Assembly: GCA_034003505.1 (NCBI GenBank)
Contig: JAVEYK010000006.1
Span: 1-64,000 of the forward strand
From: UBA6170 sp034003505
Lineage (GTDB): Bacteria > Chloroflexota > Anaerolineae > Anaerolineales > Anaerolineaceae
Length of the DNA: 64,000 nucleotides
Reading direction: 5' to 3'
Positions 18,198 through 26,902 of this stretch are shown here, piece after piece (positions within the stretch are counted from its first letter, which is position 1; the number at the start of each line of letters is the position of its first letter). The notes under the pieces were generated by a model that was given only the letters and a program-made list of their open reading frames with translations, did no database searches and was not told the origin of the DNA. A program made the translations under genes and the position numbers.

Positions 18198-18214
18198 TTT
18201 AAGTGATTTGGAAA

Positions 18215-19012
18215 ATGAGAAAAATTAAATCGTTGATATTTGACATGGATGGGGTTCTCTGGCGCGATCAAGTGCCGCTTGGAGATTTGGGCAGTATTTT
18301 TCAAAAATTGCAGATTAACGATATTAATTATGCGTTTGCCACCAATAACAGCACAAAGTCACCATCCGAATACCAGGAAAAACTAAGCAAGTTTGGCATT
18401 CCTTTAAAACGAGAATTGATCATTACATCCGCCACAACCCTGGCCAGAATGTTAAAAGACAAATTTCCCCAGGGCGGACCTGTTTACATCATCGGGGAAA
18501 ATGGATTGAGAGAAGCTTTACTTGAAAACGATTTTTATCATAGCGATAAAAATGTCATTGCTTTTGTGGGGGGATATGATCGAATGGTTAACTATGAAAA
18601 GCTAAAAAACGCCCTATTGGTGTTGCATCAGGATATTGATTTCTTTTACACAAACACAGATTCAACTTTTCCGTCACCAGAAGGGATCATCCCGGGTGCT
18701 GGTTCCATTTTACGTGCCCTGGAGGCTGGAAGCGGCAAGCACGCAAAACTGGCTGGTAAGCCAAAACCAACTATGTTTGAATATGCCATGAAAGTGATTA
18801 ACGCCGCTCCGGAATCAACTTTAGTCATTGGTGATCGGTTAGATACGGACATTTTAGGTGGTCTCGAGGCGAATTGTCTGACAGCCCTTGTGCTAACAGG
18901 AATTTCAAACCAGGAGGATCTGGATAGCGCAACATACAAACCGCATCTGGTTATTGATAATTTAACCCATCTAATTAATTTCCTGATCCAGGCTGATTGG
19001 AGGATCAATTAG
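18215..19012 (+). CDS. HAD-superfamily class IIA phosphatase (NagD/PNPase-like)
   Basis: The 265-aa protein has the HAD motifs in order: motif I FDMDGVLWRD (nucleophile Asp), motif II FATNNST, then GKPKPTMFEYAM (motif III Lys), and motif IV VIGDRLDTDILGG. The NNST/GKP pattern and C2-type cap place it with 4-nitrophenylphosphatase/NagD phosphatases of small phosphate esters. Its true substrate is unknown. ATG at 18215 is preferred to GTG at 18203. Its stop shares one base with the rlmN start. Confidence 0.88.
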   Translation: MRKIKSLIFDMDGVLWRDQVPLGDLGSIFQKLQINDINYAFATNNSTKSPSEYQEKLSKFGIPLKRELIITSATTLARMLKDKFPQGGPVYIIGENGLREALLENDFYHSDKNVIAFVGGYDRMVNYEKLKNALLVLHQDIDFFYTNTDSTFPSPEGIIPGAGSILRALEAGSGKHAKLAGKPKPTMFEYAMKVINAAPESTLVIGDRLDTDILGGLEANCLTALVLTGISNQEDLDSATYKPHLVIDNLTHLINFLIQADWRIN

Positions 19013-20052
19013 TGAAAACAGTTTTTTATGATCTCTCATATGAACAACTACAGGATGTGCTGATCAAAGAACTTAAACAACCAGCCTTTCGCGTCAATCA
19101 GATCTGGTCCGGAGTGTACAAAAATCTTTGGTCCCAACCGGATGAATTTTCAAACATCCCAAAAGGTCTAAGAGAAAAGCTCTTTGACCGGTATGAATTT
19201 CAACCGCTAGTGCCTATCCAAACCTTGAAATCTAACGATAATGAAACCGAGAAAATTTTATTTCAGTTACATGACCAAAAAGCGATAGAGACAGTCTTAA
19301 TGAAATACGATCAACGCCGCACGCTGTGTATTTCCACCCAGGCAGGTTGTGCTATGGGCTGTGTTTTCTGTGCCACTGGTCAAATGGGATTTAAACGTCA
19401 TTTGACCGCTGGTGAAGTTGTGGAGCAGGTATTGTTTTTTGCGCGACAATTAAAAACCGATGATGAAAAAGTCACCAATATCGTCCTGATGGGGATGGGT
19501 GAACCCTTTCATAATTACGAAGCCACAATGAAAGCCATTGATCTTCTGGGGGATCCCAATGGATTGGGATTAGGTGCCAGAAGGTTTACTATTTCAACGG
19601 TAGGATTAGTGCCGATGATTAAACGCTTTGCGGATGAGAAAAGGCAGGTTAACCTCGCAATCAGTCTGCATGCCGTGGATGATTCTGAGAGATCATCATT
19701 GATGCCTGTCAATCATAAGTATCCGATTCAAGATGTGATGGAAGCTTGTCATTACTATATTGAAAAAACCAACCGTCGAATCACTTTCGAATGGGCGTTG
19801 ATTGCCGGGAAAAATGACAGCGAACAAACAGCCCAGAAACTGGCTCAATTATTAGAGGGATTATTATGTCATGTAAATGCAATTCCACTCAATCCTACCA
19901 GTCAGTCCATCTATCAAGCATCTGATAAAAATCAGACAATAAAATTTCAAAAGGTGTTGGAAAGAAATGGAATACCCTGCACTATTCGCCTTCGGCGTGG
20001 GATCGACATCCAGGCAGGCTGCGGACAGCTGGCAATCCTTCATTCGAGTTGA
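19012..20052 (+). CDS. rlmN: Dual-specificity 23S rRNA/tRNA adenine-C2 methyltransferase RlmN
   Basis: RlmN is a radical-SAM enzyme that methylates C2 of A2503 in 23S rRNA and A37 in some tRNAs. The cluster-binding CxxxCxxC motif is AGCAMGCVFCATGQMGFKR. The GEPFHNY and ISTVGLVP segments are typical, and the C-terminal methyl-carrying Cys sits in IDIQAGCGQL. The start is GTG at 19012, with GGAGG eight bases upstream. Confidence 0.94.
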   Translation: MKTVFYDLSYEQLQDVLIKELKQPAFRVNQIWSGVYKNLWSQPDEFSNIPKGLREKLFDRYEFQPLVPIQTLKSNDNETEKILFQLHDQKAIETVLMKYDQRRTLCISTQAGCAMGCVFCATGQMGFKRHLTAGEVVEQVLFFARQLKTDDEKVTNIVLMGMGEPFHNYEATMKAIDLLGDPNGLGLGARRFTISTVGLVPMIKRFADEKRQVNLAISLHAVDDSERSSLMPVNHKYPIQDVMEACHYYIEKTNRRITFEWALIAGKNDSEQTAQKLAQLLEGLLCHVNAIPLNPTSQSIYQASDKNQTIKFQKVLERNGIPCTIRLRRGIDIQAGCGQLAILHSS

Positions 20053-20057
20053 CCTTA

Positions 20058-20066
20058 TGTTATAAT
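20058..20066 (+). promoter_or_regulatory. Extended -10 element directly before ftsY
   Basis: TGTTATAAT is an extended -10 box (TGn plus perfect TATAAT at 20061-20066). The expected transcription start falls near 20073, two bases before the ftsY ATG, and no ribosome-binding sequence precedes that ATG. No good -35 box is visible. Confidence 0.55.
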
Positions 20067-20074
20067 TTCACGCT

Positions 20075-20983
20075 ATGGCAGACATCCTTAACAAATGGAA
20101 AACTAGTTTAGAGCGTACCAGAAAAGTAGCTTTTGGAAGACTGGCAAATTTTTTTGGCGCCACGGAAATTTCTATTGATACCTGGGATGAACTTGAATCA
20201 ATGCTGATTCAGGCAGATATTGGCATTGATACAACTGCGGAAATAATTGCTGATTTGATCAATAAAGTTGAATCTGAAGGAATCATTACCACAGCTGATT
20301 TACGCCACCATCTGGCACTGGAACTACAGTCCAAGCTTATCGTGCCAGAAAAACCCGATTTTTCCGGTCAGAAACCGGCTGTTATCGTGGTTGTAGGCGT
20401 GAATGGATCCGGAAAAACAACCACCCTGGCAAAATTAGGGAAGAAATTTAAAAATCAAGGCAAGAAGGTACTCTTTGCTGCCGCGGACACCTATCGAGCA
20501 GCAGCAGTTGAACAATTAGAAGTTTGGGGAAATCGTCTCGATATCCCTGTCATCGCCGGGCAACCCAATGCTGACCCGGGTGCGGTTGCATACGACGCAG
20601 TTCAGGCGGGAATTTCCAAGCAATATGATCTGGTGTTTGTGGACACCGCCGGCAGATTGCACACCCGCTTCAATCTGATGGAAGAACTGAAAAAAGTAAA
20701 CCGTGTTATTAGCAAAGCGCTTCCCGGTGCACCCCACGCTACCTGGTTAATCCTGGATGCAACAACCGGTCAAAACGCTCTGATGCAAGCCCGCGCCTTT
20801 AAGGAAGCAGTCAACATCAATGGGGTCATTCTCACTAAACTTGATTCTTCTGCAAAAGGTGGAATGGCATTCGCCATTCAAAAAGAACTCAATTTGCCCA
20901 TCATTTATGCTGGTTTAGGGGAAAAACCAGAGGATTTTCAGGAATTTGATCCGGCCGCATTTGTCGACGGATTGTTAAATTAA
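20075..20983 (+). CDS. ftsY: Signal recognition particle receptor FtsY
   Basis: FtsY is the GTPase that docks SRP-ribosome complexes at the membrane. The 302-aa protein consists of the N and G domains only, with no long acidic A domain. G motifs are GVNGSGKTTTLAKL (P-loop), the insertion-box start AADTYRAAAVEQL, DTAGRLHTRFNLMEEL (G3), and TKLDSSAKGG (G4). It ends with GLGEKPEDFQEFDPAAFVDG, the classic FtsY C-terminus. The ATG at 20075 lacks a Shine-Dalgarno and lies just after an extended -10. prfB follows 11 bp later. Confidence 0.95.
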   Translation: MADILNKWKTSLERTRKVAFGRLANFFGATEISIDTWDELESMLIQADIGIDTTAEIIADLINKVESEGIITTADLRHHLALELQSKLIVPEKPDFSGQKPAVIVVVGVNGSGKTTTLAKLGKKFKNQGKKVLFAAADTYRAAAVEQLEVWGNRLDIPVIAGQPNADPGAVAYDAVQAGISKQYDLVFVDTAGRLHTRFNLMEELKKVNRVISKALPGAPHATWLILDATTGQNALMQARAFKEAVNINGVILTKLDSSAKGGMAFAIQKELNLPIIYAGLGEKPEDFQEFDPAAFVDGLLN

Positions 20984-20994
20984 TCGGAGAACTT

Positions 20995-22090
20995 ATGCAA
21001 GATATAATCGATCGCCTGGCAAATTACGTTGTCAAAATCAACGATCTTCTGGAGCATCTTTGACTTACCTGAAAAAAAGTCAAGACTCACAGAATTAGAA
21101 AAGTTAGCTGAAAACCCCAACCTGTGGGATGACCAGGAAAAAGCTCAGGGGATTTTAAAAAAAATTGTCGAACTTCGTGACGAAATTCAGGAAGTTGAGC
21201 AATTACACTCAAAAATCACAGATTCACATGATTTAGCACTCATGGGAGATGAATCGATCCGGGCTGATCTTGAAATTGAGATTACTGAAATTGAACACCA
21301 ACTGGATCAACTGGAGTTAAGTACTCTTCTTTCAGAAGATTACGATCATGGCAGTGCTCTTTTGGCAATCCATGCGGGTGCAGGCGGAACTGATTCCCAG
21401 GATTGGGCTGAAATTTTAGAGCGAATGTACTTGCGATGGGCAGAAAAAAATGGGTTTACATCAGAGATTCTTGACCGCTCGGTAGGCGAAGAAGCGGGCA
21501 TTAAAAGCGTAACCATTTCGATTGAAGGGAAATATGCCTATGGATATCTGAAATCAGAAAAGGGCGTCCATCGCCTGGTCAGATTATCTCCATTTGATGC
21601 AGCACACCGCAGACACACGTCATTTGCACAGGTAGAAATCCTTCCAGATATTGACCAGGACGATTCACCGATCGATATTCCTCAGGATGATGTTCGTATT
21701 GACGTTTTCAAATCCTCCGGTGCTGGCGGGCAGAACGTACAGAAAAACAGTACTGCCATCCGCCTGCTCCACGTTCCTACCGGAATTATCGTCACCTGTC
21801 AGAATGAGCGTTCTCAGTTACAGAATCGTGAGGTTGCCTTTCGTGTCCTGAAAGCAAAGTTGCTCGAGATAAAAAGGGAAGAACAGGAAAAAGAAATATC
21901 TAAATTAAGGGGGGTTTACCAGAAAGCAGAATGGGGCAGCCAGATCAGGTCCTATGTTCTTCACCCTTATCAATTAGCAAAAGATCACCGCACCGATTTT
22001 GAAGTTGGAAATGTAAACGCAGTCTTAGACGGTGATTTAAATGGATTTATTGAGGCATATCTCAAATATAACATTGAACAATATTCTTAA
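20995..22090 (+). CDS. prfB: Peptide chain release factor 2, programmed +1 frameshift
   Basis: RF2 reads UGA and UAA stops. The gene is split between two frames: 22 codons from ATG 20995 end at CTT TGA C (21058-21064), and reading then continues in the +1 frame from GAC at 21062. GGAG sits three bases before CTT, like the internal Shine-Dalgarno that drives the E. coli prfB shift. Joined, the product is about 364 aa, the normal length. Both diagnostic motifs are present: SPF (RLVRLSPFDA), the RF2 stop-codon reader, and GGQ (GAGGQNVQKNSTAIR), the peptidyl-hydrolysis loop. Low RF2 would favour shifting, giving autoregulation. Confidence 0.95.
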
Positions 22091-22157
22091 ATAAACGAGT
22101 AATTTAGATTACCGTTAAAATTTCAAGATGTTGAATTTTTCCTATCAACTTTCTGGA

Positions 22158-23126
22158 TCAATCCAGCACAGAAGCCAGCTCAATGAGTGATTTGTCCAGG
22201 GTTTTTTTGTTTGCGACCACTTCTGTCAGTGGCGTGTAAGTGATTTTCGATTGTATCCATCCGGTTAGCACACCGTGTAACCCACTGGACAGCGCTTCCA
22301 CTGCACCGGACCCTAACCGACTGGCTAAAATACGGTCATAAGCAGAAGGAGTGCCTCCCCGTTGAATATGGCCAAGAATCGCTACACGTAAATCGAAGCC
22401 TATTGTTTCCTGATGGTCTTTAAAATAATTCGATAATTTCTCAGCATTGTATTCAGCGCCTTCCGCCACGATGACAATTGCATGCGCTTTTCCTTTTTCG
22501 TAAGCTTCTTCAATCTGTTTTGCAATTTCTTCTGGCTGTGTTGGAACTTCGGGGATGATGACGGCTTCAGCTCCGCCGGCGAGTGCTGTCATGAGTGCAA
22601 GGTATCCGCAATTCCTGCCCATCACTTCCAGTAAAAATGCCCGCTGGTGAGAGGAGGCGGTAATTTTTAAACGGTCGACAGCTTCTAAGGCGATATTCAA
22701 TGCGGTGTCCACGCCAATCGTAATGTCAGAACCATACAAATCATTATCAATGGTGGATGCCACCCCGACGACGGATACCCCTAATTCAGAAAGTTTATAA
22801 GATCCGGTTTGAGAACCATTTCCACCAATCACAATCAACCCATCGATACCCATAGAATTTAAGTTTCGGATGGCTTTTTTTTGCCCGGCTTCTGTTTTAA
22901 ACTCCAATGACCTGGCACTCCCTAACATGGTGCCACCCCTTTGCATGATCCCACCGACATCTCGCGGGCCTAAATTGAGAAAGTTGCCCGCCAGTAAGCC
23001 TGCGTATCCGTTCTTTATTCCATAGACTTCCCAACCTCTTACCAATCCCGTACGAACGACTGCCCGAATTGCTGCGTTCATACCCGGTGCATCCCCACCA
23101 CTAGTCAATACTGCTATCTTTTTCAT
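22158..23126 (-). CDS. pfkA: ATP-type 6-phosphofructokinase
   Basis: This enzyme phosphorylates fructose 6-phosphate in glycolysis. The 322-aa chain matches the short bacterial type: LTSGGDAPGMNAAIRA (residues 7-22), RGGTMLGSAR, the catalytic TIDND, SHQR and GHIQRGG motifs. Gly104, which marks ATP rather than pyrophosphate users, is kept, but the usual Asp103 is Asn (GGNGS). In E. coli that Asp helps bind magnesium, so kinetics may differ. The start at 23126 is fixed by GGAGG eight bases upstream. Confidence 0.93.
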   Translation of the reverse strand: MKKIAVLTSGGDAPGMNAAIRAVVRTGLVRGWEVYGIKNGYAGLLAGNFLNLGPRDVGGIMQRGGTMLGSARSLEFKTEAGQKKAIRNLNSMGIDGLIVIGGNGSQTGSYKLSELGVSVVGVASTIDNDLYGSDITIGVDTALNIALEAVDRLKITASSHQRAFLLEVMGRNCGYLALMTALAGGAEAVIIPEVPTQPEEIAKQIEEAYEKGKAHAIVIVAEGAEYNAEKLSNYFKDHQETIGFDLRVAILGHIQRGGTPSAYDRILASRLGSGAVEALSSGLHGVLTGWIQSKITYTPLTEVVANKKTLDKSLIELASVLD

Positions 23127-23374
23127 GAAATAAACCTCCGAAGCCAATTGGAAAAGAGCTGCAAAATTTTATCATACATTAAAGCTCCAAGAAAAGTGGC
23201 TATCCCACTCGCCATATTTATTATGACAGATAATTTAATTAAATATGTACTCTTACAGTATAAAACTTTTTCAAAATTTTGTAATATTATGTTGGTTGAT
23301 CTTTTTTTTCGTTCAAATTAAATACAACCATAACTTTGAACAAAAACTACATACATTCAAATGAAGGGCATTCA

Positions 23375-25474
23375 ATGGCAGATTTCAGAATAAAAAAACA
23401 TCCAATTCTCCAAATCCCACCAGCAGCAGATATCGTCTTTTATTGGCAAGAATCACCACTTACAGCAACCAAAGGCGAAACAATATCGTCCGCTTTGTTT
23501 GCAAATGGAATTCGGGTTTTTGGCCATCACCACAAAGATCAATCACCCCAGGGGATTTTTTGTGCAAATGGGCAATGTTCTCAATGCATGGTGATGGTAA
23601 ACGGTATTCCTAAAAAAGCTTGTATGGAAGAAGTAACCGAGGGAATGCAGGTGGAACCATTGGATGGATATCCGGTTCTACCAAAAATTGGAGAAATCCC
23701 AGGGATGCGAAACATTTCTGAGCTGACCATTCCTGTGCTCATTATCGGTGGTGGACCTGCTGGGCTTTCCGCCTCTCTGGAACTTGGCAAATTAGGTGTT
23801 GATGTAATTCTTTTGGATGATAAGCACCGCCTGGGAGGAAAGTTGGTGTTACAAACCCACCGGTTTTTTGGATCCACAAAAGCTGTGTTTGCGGGCACAC
23901 GTGGAATTGACATTGCCACAAAATTAGAAGACGAATTACATGGGCATTCCAGTGTGGATATCTGGCTCAATTCAACCGCATTAGCAGTTTACTCAGATAA
24001 AAAAGTAGGTGTATTAAAAAATGGTGACACATACTTGCTGATTAAACCTGATATCCTGTTGGTTTCATCCGGCGCTCGCGAAAAGTTCATCACATTTCAG
24101 GGGAATACACTTCCTGGGGTGTATGGAGCAGGTGCATTTCAGACCCTGGTGAATCGGGATTTGGTCCGTCCGGCTGAAAAATTATTTATCATTGGGGGTG
24201 GAAATGTCGGTTTAATCACTGGCTACCACGCCCTTCAGGCAGGCATTGGAGTGGTAGGTTTGGTGGAAGCCCTTCCTGAATGTGGCGGATACAAAGTTCA
24301 CAAAGATAAATTAATGCGCATGGGTGTCCCGATTATGACCTCTCATACAATCGTCAGCGCGAATGGGAAAGATAAAGTGGAGTCAGTAACGATTTCAGCC
24401 GTCGACGAAAATTTTAAACCAATCGCCGGCACCGAACAATCATTTGAATGCGACAGTGTTCTTGTTGCTGTGGGATTAGATCCTGTCAATGAGTTTTACA
24501 AAAAAGGTATCGAATATGGAATAAAGACGTTTGTTGGAGGAGATGCTGAGGAAATTGCCGAAGCATCAGCGGCTATCATTGCCGGAAAAATCCGTGGTCT
24601 GGAGATAGCCAGAGAATTAGGAATTGATGTTGGGGAAATTCCAGCTTCATTATATAAAACCTCCGAGATTTTAAAATCAAAACCAGGAACAAACAAAAAT
24701 ATTCAATATCCAGAAATCGAAGAAGGTGTTTTCCCAATTATCCATTGCACGCAGGAAATACCCTGTGATCCGTGTTCAGCCTTATGCCCCCATGGATTAA
24801 TCTTTATCGATCGGAAAGATATTCGTAGTACCCCTGTCTTTCTGGGCGATGGTTTTTGCTGCGAGGTTTGTGAACAATGCGTGGCGGGGTGTCCTGGATT
24901 GGCAATAACTCTGGTGGATTATCGAAATAATAAAAACATGCCAACCGTCTCGATACCGTATGAATTCAATCGCGATCCTATCCAGCAAAAAGATTTGGTA
25001 ACTGCAATGGATACAGAAGGTGAACCATTAGGTGATTTTGAAGTATTATCGGTTCATAGCATCCCAGAAAGTGATCGAACGCTGGTGATTCACGTTCAGG
25101 CTCCGCGCGAGATCGCTTCGAGAATTGCCGGAATTCGCATGCAGGAAAGCCAAATCACGCATCCCATGGATCATTACGTTCAACATTTGGATGACGATAT
25201 GATTGTGTGTCGCTGTGAAAGGGTGAAAGCAGGTGAAATCCGATCCTTAATTCGACAGGGAATCCGCGATTTCAATGAGATCAAAACAGTCACCAGGGCA
25301 GGCATGGGATCTTGTGGAGCAAAAACCTGCACTTCCATCATCAAACGCATCTTCCGCGAAGAAGGTATTCCCGATGAGGAAGTCACCGATCAAACCAAAA
25401 GACCTTTGTTCATGGAAGTTCCTCTTGGTATTTTTGCAGGATTAAATGAAAACGAGGAAAAAGTTGATGACTGA
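23375..25474 (+). CDS. Multidomain [Fe-S]/FAD oxidoreductase, alpha subunit of a proline/sarcosine/opine-type dehydrogenase
   Basis: The 699-aa chain fuses four modules. A [2Fe-2S] domain comes first (CANGQCSQC, then a Cys at KKACME), followed by a pyridine-nucleotide-disulfide-oxidoreductase fold with two dinucleotide motifs (VLIIGGGPAGLSASLELG and LFIIGGGNVGLITG). Two ferredoxin-like [4Fe-4S] motifs come next (CDPCSALCP and CEVCEQCVAGCP, about residues 465-510). Last is a BFD-type [2Fe-2S] domain (CRCERVKAGEI and GSCGAKTC). This arrangement resembles the alpha plus gamma subunits of archaeal proline dehydrogenases and HcnA/HcnB-like proteins. It overlaps the FAD-oxidase beta gene by 8 bp. 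Exact amino-acid substrate is unknown. Confidence 0.85.
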   Translation: MADFRIKKHPILQIPPAADIVFYWQESPLTATKGETISSALFANGIRVFGHHHKDQSPQGIFCANGQCSQCMVMVNGIPKKACMEEVTEGMQVEPLDGYPVLPKIGEIPGMRNISELTIPVLIIGGGPAGLSASLELGKLGVDVILLDDKHRLGGKLVLQTHRFFGSTKAVFAGTRGIDIATKLEDELHGHSSVDIWLNSTALAVYSDKKVGVLKNGDTYLLIKPDILLVSSGAREKFITFQGNTLPGVYGAGAFQTLVNRDLVRPAEKLFIIGGGNVGLITGYHALQAGIGVVGLVEALPECGGYKVHKDKLMRMGVPIMTSHTIVSANGKDKVESVTISAVDENFKPIAGTEQSFECDSVLVAVGLDPVNEFYKKGIEYGIKTFVGGDAEEIAEASAAIIAGKIRGLEIARELGIDVGEIPASLYKTSEILKSKPGTNKNIQYPEIEEGVFPIIHCTQEIPCDPCSALCPHGLIFIDRKDIRSTPVFLGDGFCCEVCEQCVAGCPGLAITLVDYRNNKNMPTVSIPYEFNRDPIQQKDLVTAMDTEGEPLGDFEVLSVHSIPESDRTLVIHVQAPREIASRIAGIRMQESQITHPMDHYVQHLDDDMIVCRCERVKAGEIRSLIRQGIRDFNEIKTVTRAGMGSCGAKTCTSIIKRIFREEGIPDEEVTDQTKRPLFMEVPLGIFAGLNENEEKVDD

Positions 25475-26633
25475 TCTAAATTATCCACATTATGATGTGA
25501 TTATCATCGGTGCAGGGTCAATTGGTGCTCCTACAGCGTTTTTCCTCGCTAAAGCCGGTTTTAAGGTGCTTGTGATTGATAAATTCCCCAGTGTTGGTCA
25601 GGGATCTTCCAAACGTGCCATTGGCGGTATTCGGGCGACTCACTCAGACCCTGCGAAAATCAGACTCTGTCTGAGGTCAATTGAAATATTTTCATCCTGG
25701 AAGGAAAACTATGGAGATGATATCGATTGGTTCAAAGGTGGCTATACTTTTGTAGCTTTTCGTGACCAGGAAGAAAAAACATTAAAAGAATTACTCAGAA
25801 AACAAAAAGAATTTGGTCTCAATATTGATTGGTTGGATAAAGAAGCATTTTTAGAAATTGTTCCGGATGTCAACCCCGATGGATTGTTGGGCGGGACTTT
25901 TTCCCCGGACGATGGCAGCGCATCACCACTTCTGGCAACGCATTCATTCTATCGTCAGGCAGTCAATCTGGGCGCTGAATTTCATTTCAATGAATCGGTT
26001 GAGGAAATTATAATCTCCAGTGGAAAAATCAAAGCAATTAAAACAAATCACGCGACGTATGGATCTGATTTTTTGATTAATGCTGCCGGACCATGGGCAA
26101 AAAATGTCGCAAAATTAGCCGACATTGATCTTCCGGTACATCCAGATAGTCATGAAGCGGCTATCACTGAGTCTGTTGCACACTTTTTGGATCCAATGGT
26201 AGTGGATATTCGGCCACAACCAGGATCGTCAAATTTCTATTTTTATCAACACTCAACCGGACAAATTATTTTCTGCATTACACCGAAGCCTAATATCTGG
26301 GGTTTTGATGTCGAAGAAACAAGTTCGTTCCTGCCGATGGTAGCCAAAAGGATGATTGAAGTTATGCCGAGATTACAAAATATTCGCGTCCGCAGAACCT
26401 GGCGCGGTTTGTACCCGATGACACCTGATGGTTTCCCAATTATCGGTTGGGCGAAAAACGTTGAAGGGTTTTTGCACGCAGCTGGCACCTGCGGTCAGGG
26501 GTTTATGCTTGGACCTGGAATGGGTGAATTATTACTACGCTTTGTAAATAACTCGCTCACCGCCCAGGACCACGAAATTCTACCGTTTGTTGCCCCGGAT
26601 AGAGACTTCAGTGGTCAGGAATTATTGAAATAA
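25467..26633 (+). CDS. FAD-dependent amino-acid dehydrogenase, DadA/sarcosine-oxidase-beta family
   Basis: The 388-aa protein is the catalytic partner of the upstream iron-sulfur subunit. The N-terminal FAD motif is DVIIIGAGSIGAPTAFFLAK, followed by GQGSSKRAIGGIR, where sarcosine-oxidase-like enzymes hold the flavin. The C-terminus has RTWRGLYPMTPDGFPIIG and GTCGQGFMLGPGMGELL. It should oxidise a secondary or alpha amino acid and pass electrons to the first subunit. The ATG at 25467 has GAGGA upstream and overlaps the previous gene by 8 bp. Confidence 0.88.
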   Translation: MTDLNYPHYDVIIIGAGSIGAPTAFFLAKAGFKVLVIDKFPSVGQGSSKRAIGGIRATHSDPAKIRLCLRSIEIFSSWKENYGDDIDWFKGGYTFVAFRDQEEKTLKELLRKQKEFGLNIDWLDKEAFLEIVPDVNPDGLLGGTFSPDDGSASPLLATHSFYRQAVNLGAEFHFNESVEEIIISSGKIKAIKTNHATYGSDFLINAAGPWAKNVAKLADIDLPVHPDSHEAAITESVAHFLDPMVVDIRPQPGSSNFYFYQHSTGQIIFCITPKPNIWGFDVEETSSFLPMVAKRMIEVMPRLQNIRVRRTWRGLYPMTPDGFPIIGWAKNVEGFLHAAGTCGQGFMLGPGMGELLLRFVNNSLTAQDHEILPFVAPDRDFSGQELLK

Positions 26634-26815
26634 ATCAAATCCCAATCACAAAATGGCAAACTGGGAGGTTTTTTCCCTGGAACACAAGTTTTTTTGATTT
26701 CAGGTTTACCCCTTCTTATTGACGGGATCATGTCAATTATTTGGAGCTCAATTTTTTGGTGAATATACGTTCACTCAGAAAACACACGACAACCTCCTTA
26801 TATAGGGATTTACTG

Positions 26816-26882
26816 TTGACGATTATTAGAAATTTAATAACAATGAGAATTTCACGAATAAAAACATTTTCTTGGATATAAT
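26816..26882 (+). promoter_or_regulatory. Candidate promoters for the rel operon
   Basis: Two signals lie in the 269-bp gap before rel: TTGACG (26816-26821) with AACAAT 17 bp later (26839-26844), and a perfect TATAAT at 26877-26882 without a good -35 box. Upstream of these, a weak 5-bp hairpin with a T-run near 26640-26675 may end the dehydrogenase transcript. Nothing else was recognised. Confidence 0.4.
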
Positions 26883-26902
26883 CTAGCTCGAGAGTGAACA
26901 AT

